A DNA stretch of 26,400 nt from JAJPGZ01 sp038229295 (GTDB lineage: Bacteria > Verrucomicrobiota > Verrucomicrobiia > Chthoniobacterales > UBA10450): assembly GCA_038229295.1 (NCBI GenBank), contig JBBROO010000041.1, forward strand, positions 1-26,400, written 5' to 3'. A program made the position numbers and the translations under genes. Positions within the stretch are counted from its first letter, which is position 1; each line of letters opens with the position of its first letter. The notes under the pieces were generated by a model. It was given only the letters and a program-made list of their open reading frames with translations. It did not search any database and was not told the origin of the DNA. Of the stretch, positions 17,194 to 25,811 are shown one piece after another.

Positions 17194-20100
17194 ATGAAAG
17201 GTAGGCGACTTGAAGAGATCCCATGCCGGAAAATGCGGCGTTATCTAATCTGCTTCCTGAGCGGAATTGCTTTTTTGTGGTTGCTCGAGTCACGGGTGTC
17301 GGCGGTCACTTTTACGATTCCCGACGGCGATGTCGGCGCGCTCCGAAGTGCGATCACGACCGCGAACACGAACAACGTTGACGACACGATTAATCTAGCG
17401 ACAAACGGCGGCTATTACATTGTCGACGTGAATAACACGACGAATGGCGCGAATGGTCTTCCGGTGATCGACCGCGACGCTGGCAGCGGCACGGGACACT
17501 CGCTCACGATCAACGGCAATGGCGCGACCATCGCGCGCAGTTTCGCAAGCGGCGCGCCCTACTTTAGGATTTTTTATATTTCTAACGGCGTGTTTGCCAA
17601 TCAACACACCACCACGATATCTAACGTTACCCTAACGAATGGATTGATTCCCGGATCCAATCCCGGGGATGGTGACGGCGGCGCCATTTATGTGAGCCAA
17701 GGCCAGCTGACACTTAACAACTGCGTTTTAACCGCGAATCTCGCGGGCCAACGCGGCGGTGCCATCTTCGTCGGCGGCAACACGGCTAATCTTACGCTGA
17801 ACAACTGCACACTGAGCAACAACACCGGGCACGTCACGGGTGGCGCGATTCAGAATTTTGGCCCGGTTGTCGCCTTGAATAATTGCACGCTCAGCGGCAA
17901 TAGCACTGTCACTGGGCCCGGCGGCGCCATATGGAATACCGCGAACGGCGGTAACACCCAGACGATCACGCTAACGAATTGCACGCTCAGCGGCAATGCA
18001 GCTTCCATCAATAGTGACGGCGACGCCATTTTCAACTCGACCGTAACGACTAGCTTCACTTCCGCGGCGCGAATCACCGTTTCGAACTGCACGTTCGATG
18101 GAAACGACATCGTGAATAGCTACTTCTATACAGGAGGAGTTCAGAGTCACGCGACGGTGACGTTGAGCAATTCTCTTTTCAACAACTCGCCTCTTACAAA
18201 CAACGCGAATGCCGGGACGACGACCACGACCATTACTTCAAACGGTTACAATTTGAGCAACGACAACGGCGGCGGCTTTCTGAACAACACCGGCGATCAG
18301 ATCAACATCAATCCGAAGCTGGATCCGGCGGGACTGAAAAATAACGGTGGATCAACCCAGACCATCGCGCTTTTAAACGGCAGCCCGGCTTTGGATAAAG
18401 GGAAGAATTTTGGCGTGACCACCGATCAGCGCGGGCAGAGTCGGCCGTTTGATCTCGCGGCGGTGGGCAATGCATCGGGCGGTGACGGAAGCGACATCGG
18501 CGCGTACGAATCTCACGATCCGATCCAAAACGGGGTCGTGTTCACCGTCAACACCACGGCCGATCATGATGACGGAGTGTGCGGAACGCTCGATTGCACC
18601 TTGCGCGAGGCGATCGCCGCGGCTAACGCGACCGTGGGAGCAAATACGATCAACGTGTCGCTGAGCGGAACGATTACACTCAGCTTGGGCCAACTGGTTG
18701 TCAGTGAGGCGACCACTATCAACGGACCGGGCGCGCGGCTGTTGGCCGTAAGCGGTAACAACACCACGCGTGTATTTAATTTCGGCGGCGGACCGAGCGT
18801 TCTTTTCGGCCTAACGATCCGTAATGGGTTCGTCACGAACGCGGCCCTCTTCCAGGCTTCCGGCGGCGGACTTTCCAACTTCGGAACGCTCACGGTCAAC
18901 GATTGCTATTTTACGAACAATCAGGCGACCGGCGGAGCGGGTAATAACGATGGCAGCGGTGGCGGTTCCGCATTGGGCGGTGCGATCTATAATCTCTTCG
19001 GCGGCGGTCTCACCCTCAATCGTTGCACTTTTGCCAGCAACGCCGCGTCCGGTGGACCGGGCGGAGCGAATTCCGGCTCCGGCACTTTCGGCGGAAATGG
19101 CGGCAATGCCCAAGGGGGCGGTATTTTCAACGACTCGGGCTGCACCCTGACTCTTCAGAATTGCACTTTTTCCGCCAACCAGGCGAACGGCGGCGCTGGC
19201 GGTAATGATCCGAGTTTTGGCGGCGGCATCGGCGGCGCGGGCCAGGGGGCCGCGATTTATAATCGGGGAACCATGACGTCGACCTCGTGCACCATTAGCG
19301 TCAATAGCGGCGTCGGCGGCGCCGGCGGAACGGGCAATAGTCCCATTAACAATGGCGCCGCTGGTACGGGCAGCGGCGGCCTAACACATGGCGGTGGGAC
19401 GAGCACGGTGCGCAATACTCTTAGCGCCGGCAACTCCGGCGTGGCCGGGCCGGATGCGGATGGCTCCTTCACATCCCAGGGTTACAATTTGATTGGTATC
19501 GCCGATTTCAGCAGCGGCTTTACCGCTCCAGGCGATCAGGTCGGCACCACGGCGGCGCCGCTCAATGCCAAGCTCGGTCCTCTGCAAAACAACGGCGGCC
19601 CCACCAACACCATCGCCTTGCTTTCGACCAGCCCCGCGCTCGATCAGGGAAAAGGTTTCGGCCTAACGACCGATCAGCGAAGTCGCGGACGCCCGTTTGA
19701 TTCGTCCATCCCTAACGCCACCGGCGGCGATGGCAGCGACATCGGCGCGTTTGAATCAGGCGGCGGCCTTGCGCCTTTTACCGCCGTCTCGCGGAAATTC
19801 CATGGGACCAGCACACCCTCGCCGTTTTTTGACATTCCGCTTCCACTCTCCGGTTCGATCGGGACTGAATGCCGCCGAAACACCGGCGCCGACGCCGGCT
19901 TCACGCCCAACTCCGGTAGAGATCATGAGGTCATCATTACCTTTGCCAGCACGATCACTGCACTCGGCAGCATCGTGGTTCAGGACAACAACAACGGAAA
20001 CATCCCGATTACCTTTAGCGTTAGCGGCAACATTGTTACTGTCGATCTTCACAGCGTCCCGGCTACGCCGCAACGACTCAGCATTAATCTCAACGGCGTG

Positions 20101-20325
20101 AGTGACGGGACTGAAACGGTCAACGTGAGCGTCCCGATGGGAGTGCTGGCCGGTGATACCACGGCCGACGGTACAACGAATTCCGGCGACATCGCCCAAA
20201 CCAAATCAAAATCAGGTCAGACCGTGGATGCATCTAACTTCCGATCAGATGTCACCGTCGATGGCACTCTCAACAGCGGCGATATCGGGCTGGTAAAAAG
20301 CAAATCCGGCACCGCCTTGCCCTAA
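17194..20325 (+). CDS. Exported CSLREA/beta-helix protein with dockerin-like tail
   Basis: A 1,043-residue predicted surface or secreted protein. A signal peptide follows the basic start (RRYLICFLSGIAFLWLLESRVSA); the ATG at 17233 (residue 14) gives a more normal signal peptide than 17194. Two tandem units follow. Each opens with a CSLREA-like segment: degenerate in the first (GALRSAITTANTNNVDDTI), canonical in the second with C468-TLREA in CGTLDCTLREAIAAANA. Each continues as an Asn/Gly-rich parallel beta-helix with LTLNNCTLSNN-type turns, and closes with a choice-of-anchor-Q-like NNGG...IALL...SPALDxGK...TTDQR...GSDIGA(Y/F)ES block (ends ~440 and ~852). From ~862 comes the module shared with the subtilisin; from ~987 the dockerin-like repeat ending VKSKSGTALP. 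Adhesion or polysaccharide binding is inferred. Confidence 0.9.
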   Translation: MKGRRLEEIPCRKMRRYLICFLSGIAFLWLLESRVSAVTFTIPDGDVGALRSAITTANTNNVDDTINLATNGGYYIVDVNNTTNGANGLPVIDRDAGSGTGHSLTINGNGATIARSFASGAPYFRIFYISNGVFANQHTTTISNVTLTNGLIPGSNPGDGDGGAIYVSQGQLTLNNCVLTANLAGQRGGAIFVGGNTANLTLNNCTLSNNTGHVTGGAIQNFGPVVALNNCTLSGNSTVTGPGGAIWNTANGGNTQTITLTNCTLSGNAASINSDGDAIFNSTVTTSFTSAARITVSNCTFDGNDIVNSYFYTGGVQSHATVTLSNSLFNNSPLTNNANAGTTTTTITSNGYNLSNDNGGGFLNNTGDQININPKLDPAGLKNNGGSTQTIALLNGSPALDKGKNFGVTTDQRGQSRPFDLAAVGNASGGDGSDIGAYESHDPIQNGVVFTVNTTADHDDGVCGTLDCTLREAIAAANATVGANTINVSLSGTITLSLGQLVVSEATTINGPGARLLAVSGNNTTRVFNFGGGPSVLFGLTIRNGFVTNAALFQASGGGLSNFGTLTVNDCYFTNNQATGGAGNNDGSGGGSALGGAIYNLFGGGLTLNRCTFASNAASGGPGGANSGSGTFGGNGGNAQGGGIFNDSGCTLTLQNCTFSANQANGGAGGNDPSFGGGIGGAGQGAAIYNRGTMTSTSCTISVNSGVGGAGGTGNSPINNGAAGTGSGGLTHGGGTSTVRNTLSAGNSGVAGPDADGSFTSQGYNLIGIADFSSGFTAPGDQVGTTAAPLNAKLGPLQNNGGPTNTIALLSTSPALDQGKGFGLTTDQRSRGRPFDSSIPNATGGDGSDIGAFESGGGLAPFTAVSRKFHGTSTPSPFFDIPLPLSGSIGTECRRNTGADAGFTPNSGRDHEVIITFASTITALGSIVVQDNNNGNIPITFSVSGNIVTVDLHSVPATPQRLSINLNGVSDGTETVNVSVPMGVLAGDTTADGTTNSGDIAQTKSKSGQTVDASNFRSDVTVDGTLNSGDIGLVKSKSGTALP

Positions 20326-20332
20326 CGAGCGC

Positions 20333-20345
20333 GCAAGATCGACAA
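20333..20345 (-). other. Intergenic copy of WTGTCGATCTTG
   Basis: The word fills most of the 20-bp gap between the convergent beta-helix and guaA genes, where no codon constraint applies. It is followed on its own strand by GCGC, as in many copies. Confidence 0.85.
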
Positions 20346-21941
20346 CTACTCCCACTCGATCGTGCTCGGCGGTTTGCTCGAGATGTCGTAGACGACGCGG
20401 TTGACGCCTTTGACTTCGTTGCTGATGCGATTGGAAATGCGCGCCAGCAATTCATAAGGCACCCGGACCCAATCCGCCGTCATCCCGTCCTGACTTTCGA
20501 CAATGCGGAGCGCGATGGTGTTTTCGTAAGTCCGCTGGTCGCCCATGACACCGACCGATTGCACCGGCAACAAGACCGCGAATGATTGCCAGACTTTGTA
20601 ATACCAATCGGCTGCTTCCATTTCGCTTTGCACGATGATGTCGGCCGCGCGCAAGATCGACAATCGCTCTTCCGTCACTTCGCCGAGAATGCGCACCGCC
20701 AGTCCCGGGCCGGGGAACGGTTGCCGATAAACGATTTCTTTCGGCAATCCCAGTTGCAAACCGGCTTGCCGCACTTCGTCTTTAAATAATTGCCTAACGG
20801 GCTCGACCAATTCGAAATGCATTTTCTCCGGCAACCCGCCGACGTTGTGATGGCTCTTGATCACGTGCGCCGGATTTCCGCCGATGGCCACGCTCTCGAT
20901 CACGTCCGGATAAAGCGTTCCCTGCGCGAGAAATTTGTAGCCACTGTGTCCATCCGCGCCGTTATGTCGATCTTCCGCCAGCAATTCTTCCGTCGCGTGT
21001 TGAAACACCTCGATGAATTCGTTGCCGATGATCTTGCGTTTTTGTTCCGGATCTATCACGCCGCGCAGCTTCGAAAGAAATCGCTCGCTCGCATCGACGT
21101 ATTTCAAACGCACGTGAAAATTTTCGCCGAAGACGCGCTGCACCATTTCTTCTTCACGCGCGCGCAGCAATCCGTTGTTAACGAAGATACAGGTGAGCTG
21201 ATCGCCGATGGCCTTGTGCAAAAGCGCGGCGACGACGGATGAATCGACCCCGCCGCTCAAGCCCAACACCACTTTCGCTTCGCCAACTTGCTTGCGCACG
21301 AGCTCGCACGCCTCGTCGATGTACGAACCCATCGTCCAATCCATCGCGCAGTGGCAAATGTGAAAAGCGAAGTTCTGCAAAATTTCTTTGCCGCGCGGCG
21401 TGTGCGCCACTTCGGGATGAAATTGCAGCCCGTAAAGTTTTCGTTGTCGATCTTCCACCGCCGCGAAATCGCAACCTTCGGTCGTGGCTGCGGTGCTGAA
21501 ACCTTTCGGCAACGCCGTCACTTCATCGCCGTGACTATTCCAGACATCGAGCTGCGGCCCGAGGCCATCAAAAAGCTGCGAGCCATTCTTGATATGCAGC
21601 ATGCCGGCGCCGTATTCGCGGCGGCCGCTGAAGACAACTTCGCCGCCGAGATGATGCGCCATCAACATCAGCCCGTAACAAATTCCGAGTACGGGAATGC
21701 CTAACGAGAAAATTTCCGGGTCGATTTGCGGCGCGCCCTTGTCGTAAACGCTGGCCGGGCCGCCGGAGAGAATGATTCCCTTGGGCGCAAGATCGACAAC
21801 TTCCCTGGCCGAGATGTCGAACGCCACGATCTCGGAATACACCTGAAGCTCGCGCACGCGACGGGCGATGACCTGCGTGTACTGCGAGCCGAAATCGAGA
21901 ATGAGAATCTTGGAGTGCTTCGGAGGAGCGGCTGTATTCAC
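20346..21941 (-). CDS. guaA: GMP synthase (glutamine-hydrolysing)
   Basis: GuaA aminates XMP to GMP using glutamine and ATP, in purine synthesis. The 531-residue protein has the N-terminal class I amidotransferase domain (ILDFGSQYTQVIARRVRE, GIILSGGPASVYD, nucleophile C88 in LGICYGLML, and FHPEVAHTPRG with the triad His and Glu), the ATP-pyrophosphatase P-loop LGLSGGVDSSVVAALLH, and the C-terminal dimerisation domain ending in STIEWE. GTG 21941 was chosen: it gives the usual family length and lies one base after the upstream lipoprotein stop. An ATG at 22016 would add 25 residues read out of frame through the lipoprotein gene. Four TGTCGATCTT words (20653, 20965, 21445, 21789) lie in the gene. 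Confidence 0.95.
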   Translation of the reverse strand: MNTAAPPKHSKILILDFGSQYTQVIARRVRELQVYSEIVAFDISAREVVDLAPKGIILSGGPASVYDKGAPQIDPEIFSLGIPVLGICYGLMLMAHHLGGEVVFSGRREYGAGMLHIKNGSQLFDGLGPQLDVWNSHGDEVTALPKGFSTAATTEGCDFAAVEDRQRKLYGLQFHPEVAHTPRGKEILQNFAFHICHCAMDWTMGSYIDEACELVRKQVGEAKVVLGLSGGVDSSVVAALLHKAIGDQLTCIFVNNGLLRAREEEMVQRVFGENFHVRLKYVDASERFLSKLRGVIDPEQKRKIIGNEFIEVFQHATEELLAEDRHNGADGHSGYKFLAQGTLYPDVIESVAIGGNPAHVIKSHHNVGGLPEKMHFELVEPVRQLFKDEVRQAGLQLGLPKEIVYRQPFPGPGLAVRILGEVTEERLSILRAADIIVQSEMEAADWYYKVWQSFAVLLPVQSVGVMGDQRTYENTIALRIVESQDGMTADWVRVPYELLARISNRISNEVKGVNRVVYDISSKPPSTIEWE

Positions 21942-21942
21942 G

Positions 21943-22137
21943 CTACGGATGGTTCTGGGGGATGCCGTGTTCGTTAGCCGGATCACCGGCTTCGCGTGGT
22001 TCCGGTCCGATTTCACCTTGCCCAGTCACGCCGCGTTGAAGTTGGGTCTGCACTTCCTGCGTGCTGCGCTTCTCGACCGGATCCGCGCAACCGCCCGCGA
22101 CCAGCGCGAACGCGCATAAGATCGACATGGGCTTCAT
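21943..22137 (-). CDS. Small lipoprotein
   Basis: A 64-residue predicted lipoprotein. A short signal peptide (MKPMSILCAFALVAGGC) ends in a lipobox LVAGGC with the lipidated cysteine at residue 17, followed by a hydrophilic, Gln/Glu/Pro-rich mature part with no recognisable domain. Its stop lies one base before the chosen guaA GTG, implying cotranscription. The signal peptide's Met-Ser-Ile-Leu is encoded by a TGTCGATCTT word (22118-22127). The function is unknown. Confidence 0.7.
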   Translation of the reverse strand: MKPMSILCAFALVAGGCADPVEKRSTQEVQTQLQRGVTGQGEIGPEPREAGDPANEHGIPQNHP

Positions 22138-22201
22138 CTGCTTATTTTAGAAAGCGAGCGTTCCATTGCAAGAAAGCAATCGGAACCGCAGATTCAAATC
22201 A

Positions 22202-22774
22202 ATGATCGAGCCGGAACTTTTGCTGCAAGGTTATCGGCTTGGTCTTTTTCCGATGGCGATGGAGAACGACGCCATCGAATGGTTCTCGCCCGATCCGCGC
22301 GCGATCCTTCCGCTGGATAAATTTCATGTCCCGCACGCGCTGCGCCGCGTCGCGCAAAAGAAAATCTTCGAATGCAAGATCGACAATCGCTTCGCCGAAG
22401 TCATCCGTGCCTGTGCGAAACGCGAAGACACCTGGATCAATCGCGAAATCATGGCGAGCTACGAGAAACTCTTCGATCTCGGTTTTGCGCATTCCGTCGA
22501 AGCGTGGAGCGAAGGCAAACTGGCGGGCGGACTTTACGGCGTCGCCATCGGCGGCGCCTTTTTTGGGGAATCGATGTTTCATCGCAAGACCGACGCGTCG
22601 AAGTTTGCGCTGCTGTCGTTAGTCGAACATTTGCGTGCGCGGAAGTTTGCGCTGCTCGATACGCAATGGACGACGCCGCACCTCGAGCAGTTCGGCGCGG
22701 TCGAGATTCCGCGCGATCATTATTTGAAGCTGCTCACGCATGCGGTGGAATTGCCGCGAAAGTTTCTGGATTGA
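22202..22774 (+). CDS. aat: Leucyl/phenylalanyl-tRNA-protein transferase
   Basis: Aat transfers Leu or Phe from aminoacyl-tRNA to N-terminal Arg or Lys of proteins, marking them for ClpAP degradation (N-end rule). The 190-residue protein has the family motifs in order: LLLQGYRLGLFPMA, IEWFSPDPRAILPLD, RVAQKKIFECKID, TWINREIMASYEKLFDLGFAHSVE, GGLYGVAIGGAFFGESMFHR, ASKFALLSLVEHL and LLDTQWTTPHLEQFGAVEIPR. It is slightly shorter than the E. coli protein. The start at ATG 22202 fits the family; the open frame extends 12 codons upstream without homology. It is divergent from the lipoprotein/guaA pair across 64 bp. A TGTCGATCTT word lies at 22375 (minus). Confidence 0.95.
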   Translation: MIEPELLLQGYRLGLFPMAMENDAIEWFSPDPRAILPLDKFHVPHALRRVAQKKIFECKIDNRFAEVIRACAKREDTWINREIMASYEKLFDLGFAHSVEAWSEGKLAGGLYGVAIGGAFFGESMFHRKTDASKFALLSLVEHLRARKFALLDTQWTTPHLEQFGAVEIPRDHYLKLLTHAVELPRKFLD

Positions 22775-22817
22775 TCGCCGGAATTTTGCATAGTGACCAC
22801 CCGCGCCGCCGACGCGC

Positions 22818-22830
22818 GCAAGATCGACAT
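22818..22830 (-). other. Intergenic copy of WTGTCGATCTTG
   Basis: A copy of the genome-wide word in the short gap between aat and tRNA-Phe, 7 bp before the tRNA. It lies outside any coding sequence, and its strand continues GCGC. Confidence 0.85.
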
Positions 22831-22837
22831 CATATTT

Positions 22838-22910
22838 GGCTGGGTAGCTCAGTTGGCAGAGCAGAGGACTGAAAATCCTCGTGTCGGGAGTTCGATTCTC
22901 CCCCCAGCCA
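22838..22910 (+). tRNA. tRNA-Phe (GAA)
   Basis: A complete 73-nt cloverleaf. The acceptor stem is GGCTGGG/CCCAGCC with discriminator A. The D arm is GCTC-AGTTGGCA-GAGC. The anticodon stem GAGGA/TCCTC carries loop CTGAAAA, giving anticodon GAA (phenylalanine). The T arm is GGGAG-TTCGATT-CTCCC. The 3' CCA is not encoded and must be added after transcription. Confidence 0.97.
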
Positions 22911-22920
22911 CTTTACGGCA

Positions 22921-24561
22921 ATGAGTGGCGAACATTCAGACATAGCAACGACGCTCTCGCCCAAAGCGAAGAGCGACCTCGTCAAACGCGCGGAATGGAC
23001 CGCGGCGATTCTCCTTTCGGTTGTCGTGGTGTTTCTTTGCATCGTTCGGGCAACGCACGCTGGCGCGCTGTGGCGCGATGAATGTGAGTCTTTGCAATTG
23101 GCGCGCATGCCGATGGCTACAAACCTGGAATACAATTCGTTCCCGCTTCTGTTCCCGGCGGTGATCCGCGGTTACACGGCTTTGTTTGGAAGTGGAGATG
23201 TCGGGTTGCGATTATTTGGTCTGGCGGTTGGTATCGCGCTCGTTGCCATGGCCTGGATTCATTCGCGAATCGTTCGCGAGGAAGTACCATTGGTTTTTCT
23301 GGTTCTGATCGGATTAAACACAACTTTTCTGACCGTGGGAACGTCGATCCGCGGTTACGGACTCGGCAGTGTCTTGATCGTTCTGGCGTTTGGCCTAACG
23401 GCGAAGCTTTTGCTAAAACCAACAATTCGGCGGCTCGCTGCTGTCTTTCTGAGTTATTTCGCCGGCATTCAATATCTGTTTTTTGATGCCGCGCTCCTTC
23501 CGGCAATTAGTCTTGCTGTGATCGCGGTGTGGCTTGTCCGCGGCCGATTCAAATGGGTGCTGGCTCTCCTCCCGGTCGCCGTCGTTTGCGCCGCTTCCTA
23601 CATTCCTTATCTCAAAAAGACACCGTTGGATGTGCGGACCGGTGTTGCGTTGGTGAAATCTCCGGTGTCGCTGGCCGCATTCTGGGAACAGTGGAAGGTG
23701 GCTTGCGGTGTTCCGGCTTCGCTCATGTCGATCTTGTGGCTCGGGATTTTTTTCATCGCAGTGAGCGGAGCAATTTGGCGGCTCGCGATTATCTGGCGTC
23801 GAAAACCTTCGCCTGAATTCGACCTGCTTATTTTCGGATTGCTGACCATTCTGATATCGATCCCCGGCTACTTCGGATTTCTGCGAGTGCTAAATAGTGC
23901 ACCGCAACCGCGCTATTACGTTGCGCTTCTTTGCCTGCTGGCGGCGGCGATTGATCTCATCGTTGCCAATCTCGCGCTAATTGAGTGGATTCGTTGGGCG
24001 CGCGTCGGTTTCGTTAGCGCAGCGGTTGTCATTCTGCCAATTGCGGCCTGGTCGAAGATCATCGAGCGCCAGACAAACATCGACATCGTCGCGGAAAAGC
24101 TGCGGCAGGACGCGAGCGCAAACGATTTGATCGTGGTTAATCCATGGTATGTGGGGCTCTCTTTCGATCGGTATTATCACGGGCCTGTTCGTTGGATGAC
24201 GGTGCCGGAAATGAGCGAACGCCGGATTCATCGCTACGATTTAGTGAAAGCGAAGATGCAGGAGTCGGAACCGTTGGCGGATATTAAGGCGGCAATGCAG
24301 CTAACATTAGAATCGGGAAATCGCGTGTGGATTGTCGGCGGCGCTGCGCCGCCAGTGAAGGATCTGCCGTTAGAACTTCATCCCGCGCCCGACCCGACGT
24401 ACGGTTGGGATGAATCTTCTTATCGAAATGTCTGGTCGATGCAGTTAGGCGCTTTTTTGCAAACGCACGTCATCAATGGCGGCATTGTTCTTGGCCCGGC
24501 CAGTGGCGTGAACGCGGACGAAAACGTGCCGCTCTTAAACGGCAAGGGATGGCGAGATTGA
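22921..24561 (+). CDS. GT-C membrane glycosyltransferase (GT39/PMT-like)
   Basis: A 546-residue multi-pass protein with about ten membrane segments in the first ~370 residues and a soluble C-terminal domain. After the first helix it has ALWRDECESLQLAR; the acidic D-E pair at this site is the expected catalytic or metal site of GT-C (PMT/ArnT-like) transferases. It probably transfers a sugar from a polyprenyl-phosphate donor outside the cytoplasm; donor and acceptor are unknown. It starts 10 bp after tRNA-Phe and ends overlapping the next gene by 13 bp, so it heads an operon with another GT-C protein and a methyltransferase. TGTCGATCTT lies at 23726. Confidence 0.83.
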   Translation: MSGEHSDIATTLSPKAKSDLVKRAEWTAAILLSVVVVFLCIVRATHAGALWRDECESLQLARMPMATNLEYNSFPLLFPAVIRGYTALFGSGDVGLRLFGLAVGIALVAMAWIHSRIVREEVPLVFLVLIGLNTTFLTVGTSIRGYGLGSVLIVLAFGLTAKLLLKPTIRRLAAVFLSYFAGIQYLFFDAALLPAISLAVIAVWLVRGRFKWVLALLPVAVVCAASYIPYLKKTPLDVRTGVALVKSPVSLAAFWEQWKVACGVPASLMSILWLGIFFIAVSGAIWRLAIIWRRKPSPEFDLLIFGLLTILISIPGYFGFLRVLNSAPQPRYYVALLCLLAAAIDLIVANLALIEWIRWARVGFVSAAVVILPIAAWSKIIERQTNIDIVAEKLRQDASANDLIVVNPWYVGLSFDRYYHGPVRWMTVPEMSERRIHRYDLVKAKMQESEPLADIKAAMQLTLESGNRVWIVGGAAPPVKDLPLELHPAPDPTYGWDESSYRNVWSMQLGAFLQTHVINGGIVLGPASGVNADENVPLLNGKGWRD

Positions 24562-25811
24562 AGATGTCGATCTTGCGCGCGAATAATCAGACGCGCTGGT
24601 TTTCGCGCCCGGGCCTTTGGTTTTGGACGGCGCTTGCGATCGGTTTCGCGATTCGCATTTACCTGGTGGTCTGGACGGAAGGAACGTTCGACGTCCCGAT
24701 TTGGGAAAGGCACGCGCGCGATGTGATCACGCACGGATTGATCGGCTACTATCACGCCGACGATTCTGCTAATCACCCGCCGTTCATCAGCGAAGTGGAA
24801 GCGCTGCTATTGCGCAGCGCTGATGCCAGCGGAATTCCGTTTCGGATTTTGTTACGCGCGCCGGTGGCTTTAGTCGATGCGGGCACGGCTTTTCTTTTGC
24901 TGCTGTTGTGGCAGGCCAGTGCGTGGCGATTCGCCCTGGTGGCGGCTTATTGGCTCAATCCGCTTTCGCTTATCTTTTCTGCTTATCATGGCAACACGGA
25001 TTGCGCGGTGGCATTTTTACTTCTCCTCTGTGTCTGGCTGCTGTCACGCGGCCGCCTGATTGCAGCAGCAATTGCTCTCGGAATAAGTTTTTGGATCAAG
25101 TTGCCGGGCGTGCTCGCCGTCCCCGCGCTGATCTTCTTTATCGAAGGCTGGCGAAAACGGATGATTTTTCTGAGCGTGGTCGGGCTCACGGCCGTGTCCA
25201 CGTATTTGCCGGCGTTGCTTCAAGACGCGCCCATCATTTACAAAAATATTTTTGCCTACCACGGCCTGAGCCTGCGCACCGGCGCCGGGGAACCGATCTG
25301 GGGACCTCGCGTCATATTGTTTACCTGGATCGCGGCGCCGCAAAAATGGCCGCAGTGGACTCAGGCCCCGATTCTTTTCTGGCTCAAGTATGGATCGTGG
25401 ATCGGCATCGCGCTGTTGCTCGTCCTTGGCTGGCTACGGCGAAATCGCCGTTCGCCTTGGGAACTTTGCGCCACAATCGCGAGCAGCTACGTGATTCTTT
25501 ACAGCTTCACCGATGAATGGACGTTCCAATACTTCGCCTGGTCGCTGCCCTTTTGGTTTTTCCTCCGACCCTGGTTTTTTATACCCGCCACAGTGCTGGC
25601 CAGCGGCTACATCTATTCGCTCTATTGGTTTTTGTGCGGCAACGGCTGGTTGTTAGGCATCTGGGATTTTTTCGGTCGTCGATATTGGCCGTCCGTTGTC
25701 ATGTGGTTTCGAAATTCGGCCACGCTCTTCTTCTTCGTCGCGGCCTGTTTATTTTTAGGCGCGGCCATTTACGACGAGGTTTCGCGAATCATCCGCCGCT
25801 CATCTTCATGA
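24549..25811 (+). CDS. GT-C-type membrane protein (mannosyltransferase-like)
   Basis: A 420-residue protein with nine or ten hydrophobic segments. The first periplasmic loop (WTEGTFDVPIWERHARDVIT, then GYYHADDSANHPPF) and the AYHGNTDCAVAFLLL motif resemble GT-C polyprenyl-linked mannosyl- or glucosyltransferases. The specific family is uncertain. ATG 24549 overlaps the previous gene; an alternative ATG at 24564 is itself part of a TGTCGATCTT word (Met-Ser-Ile-Leu). The stop overlaps the methyltransferase start as ATGA. Confidence 0.78.
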   Translation: MARLKMSILRANNQTRWFSRPGLWFWTALAIGFAIRIYLVVWTEGTFDVPIWERHARDVITHGLIGYYHADDSANHPPFISEVEALLLRSADASGIPFRILLRAPVALVDAGTAFLLLLLWQASAWRFALVAAYWLNPLSLIFSAYHGNTDCAVAFLLLLCVWLLSRGRLIAAAIALGISFWIKLPGVLAVPALIFFIEGWRKRMIFLSVVGLTAVSTYLPALLQDAPIIYKNIFAYHGLSLRTGAGEPIWGPRVILFTWIAAPQKWPQWTQAPILFWLKYGSWIGIALLLVLGWLRRNRRSPWELCATIASSYVILYSFTDEWTFQYFAWSLPFWFFLRPWFFIPATVLASGYIYSLYWFLCGNGWLLGIWDFFGRRYWPSVVMWFRNSATLFFFVAACLFLGAAIYDEVSRIIRRSSS

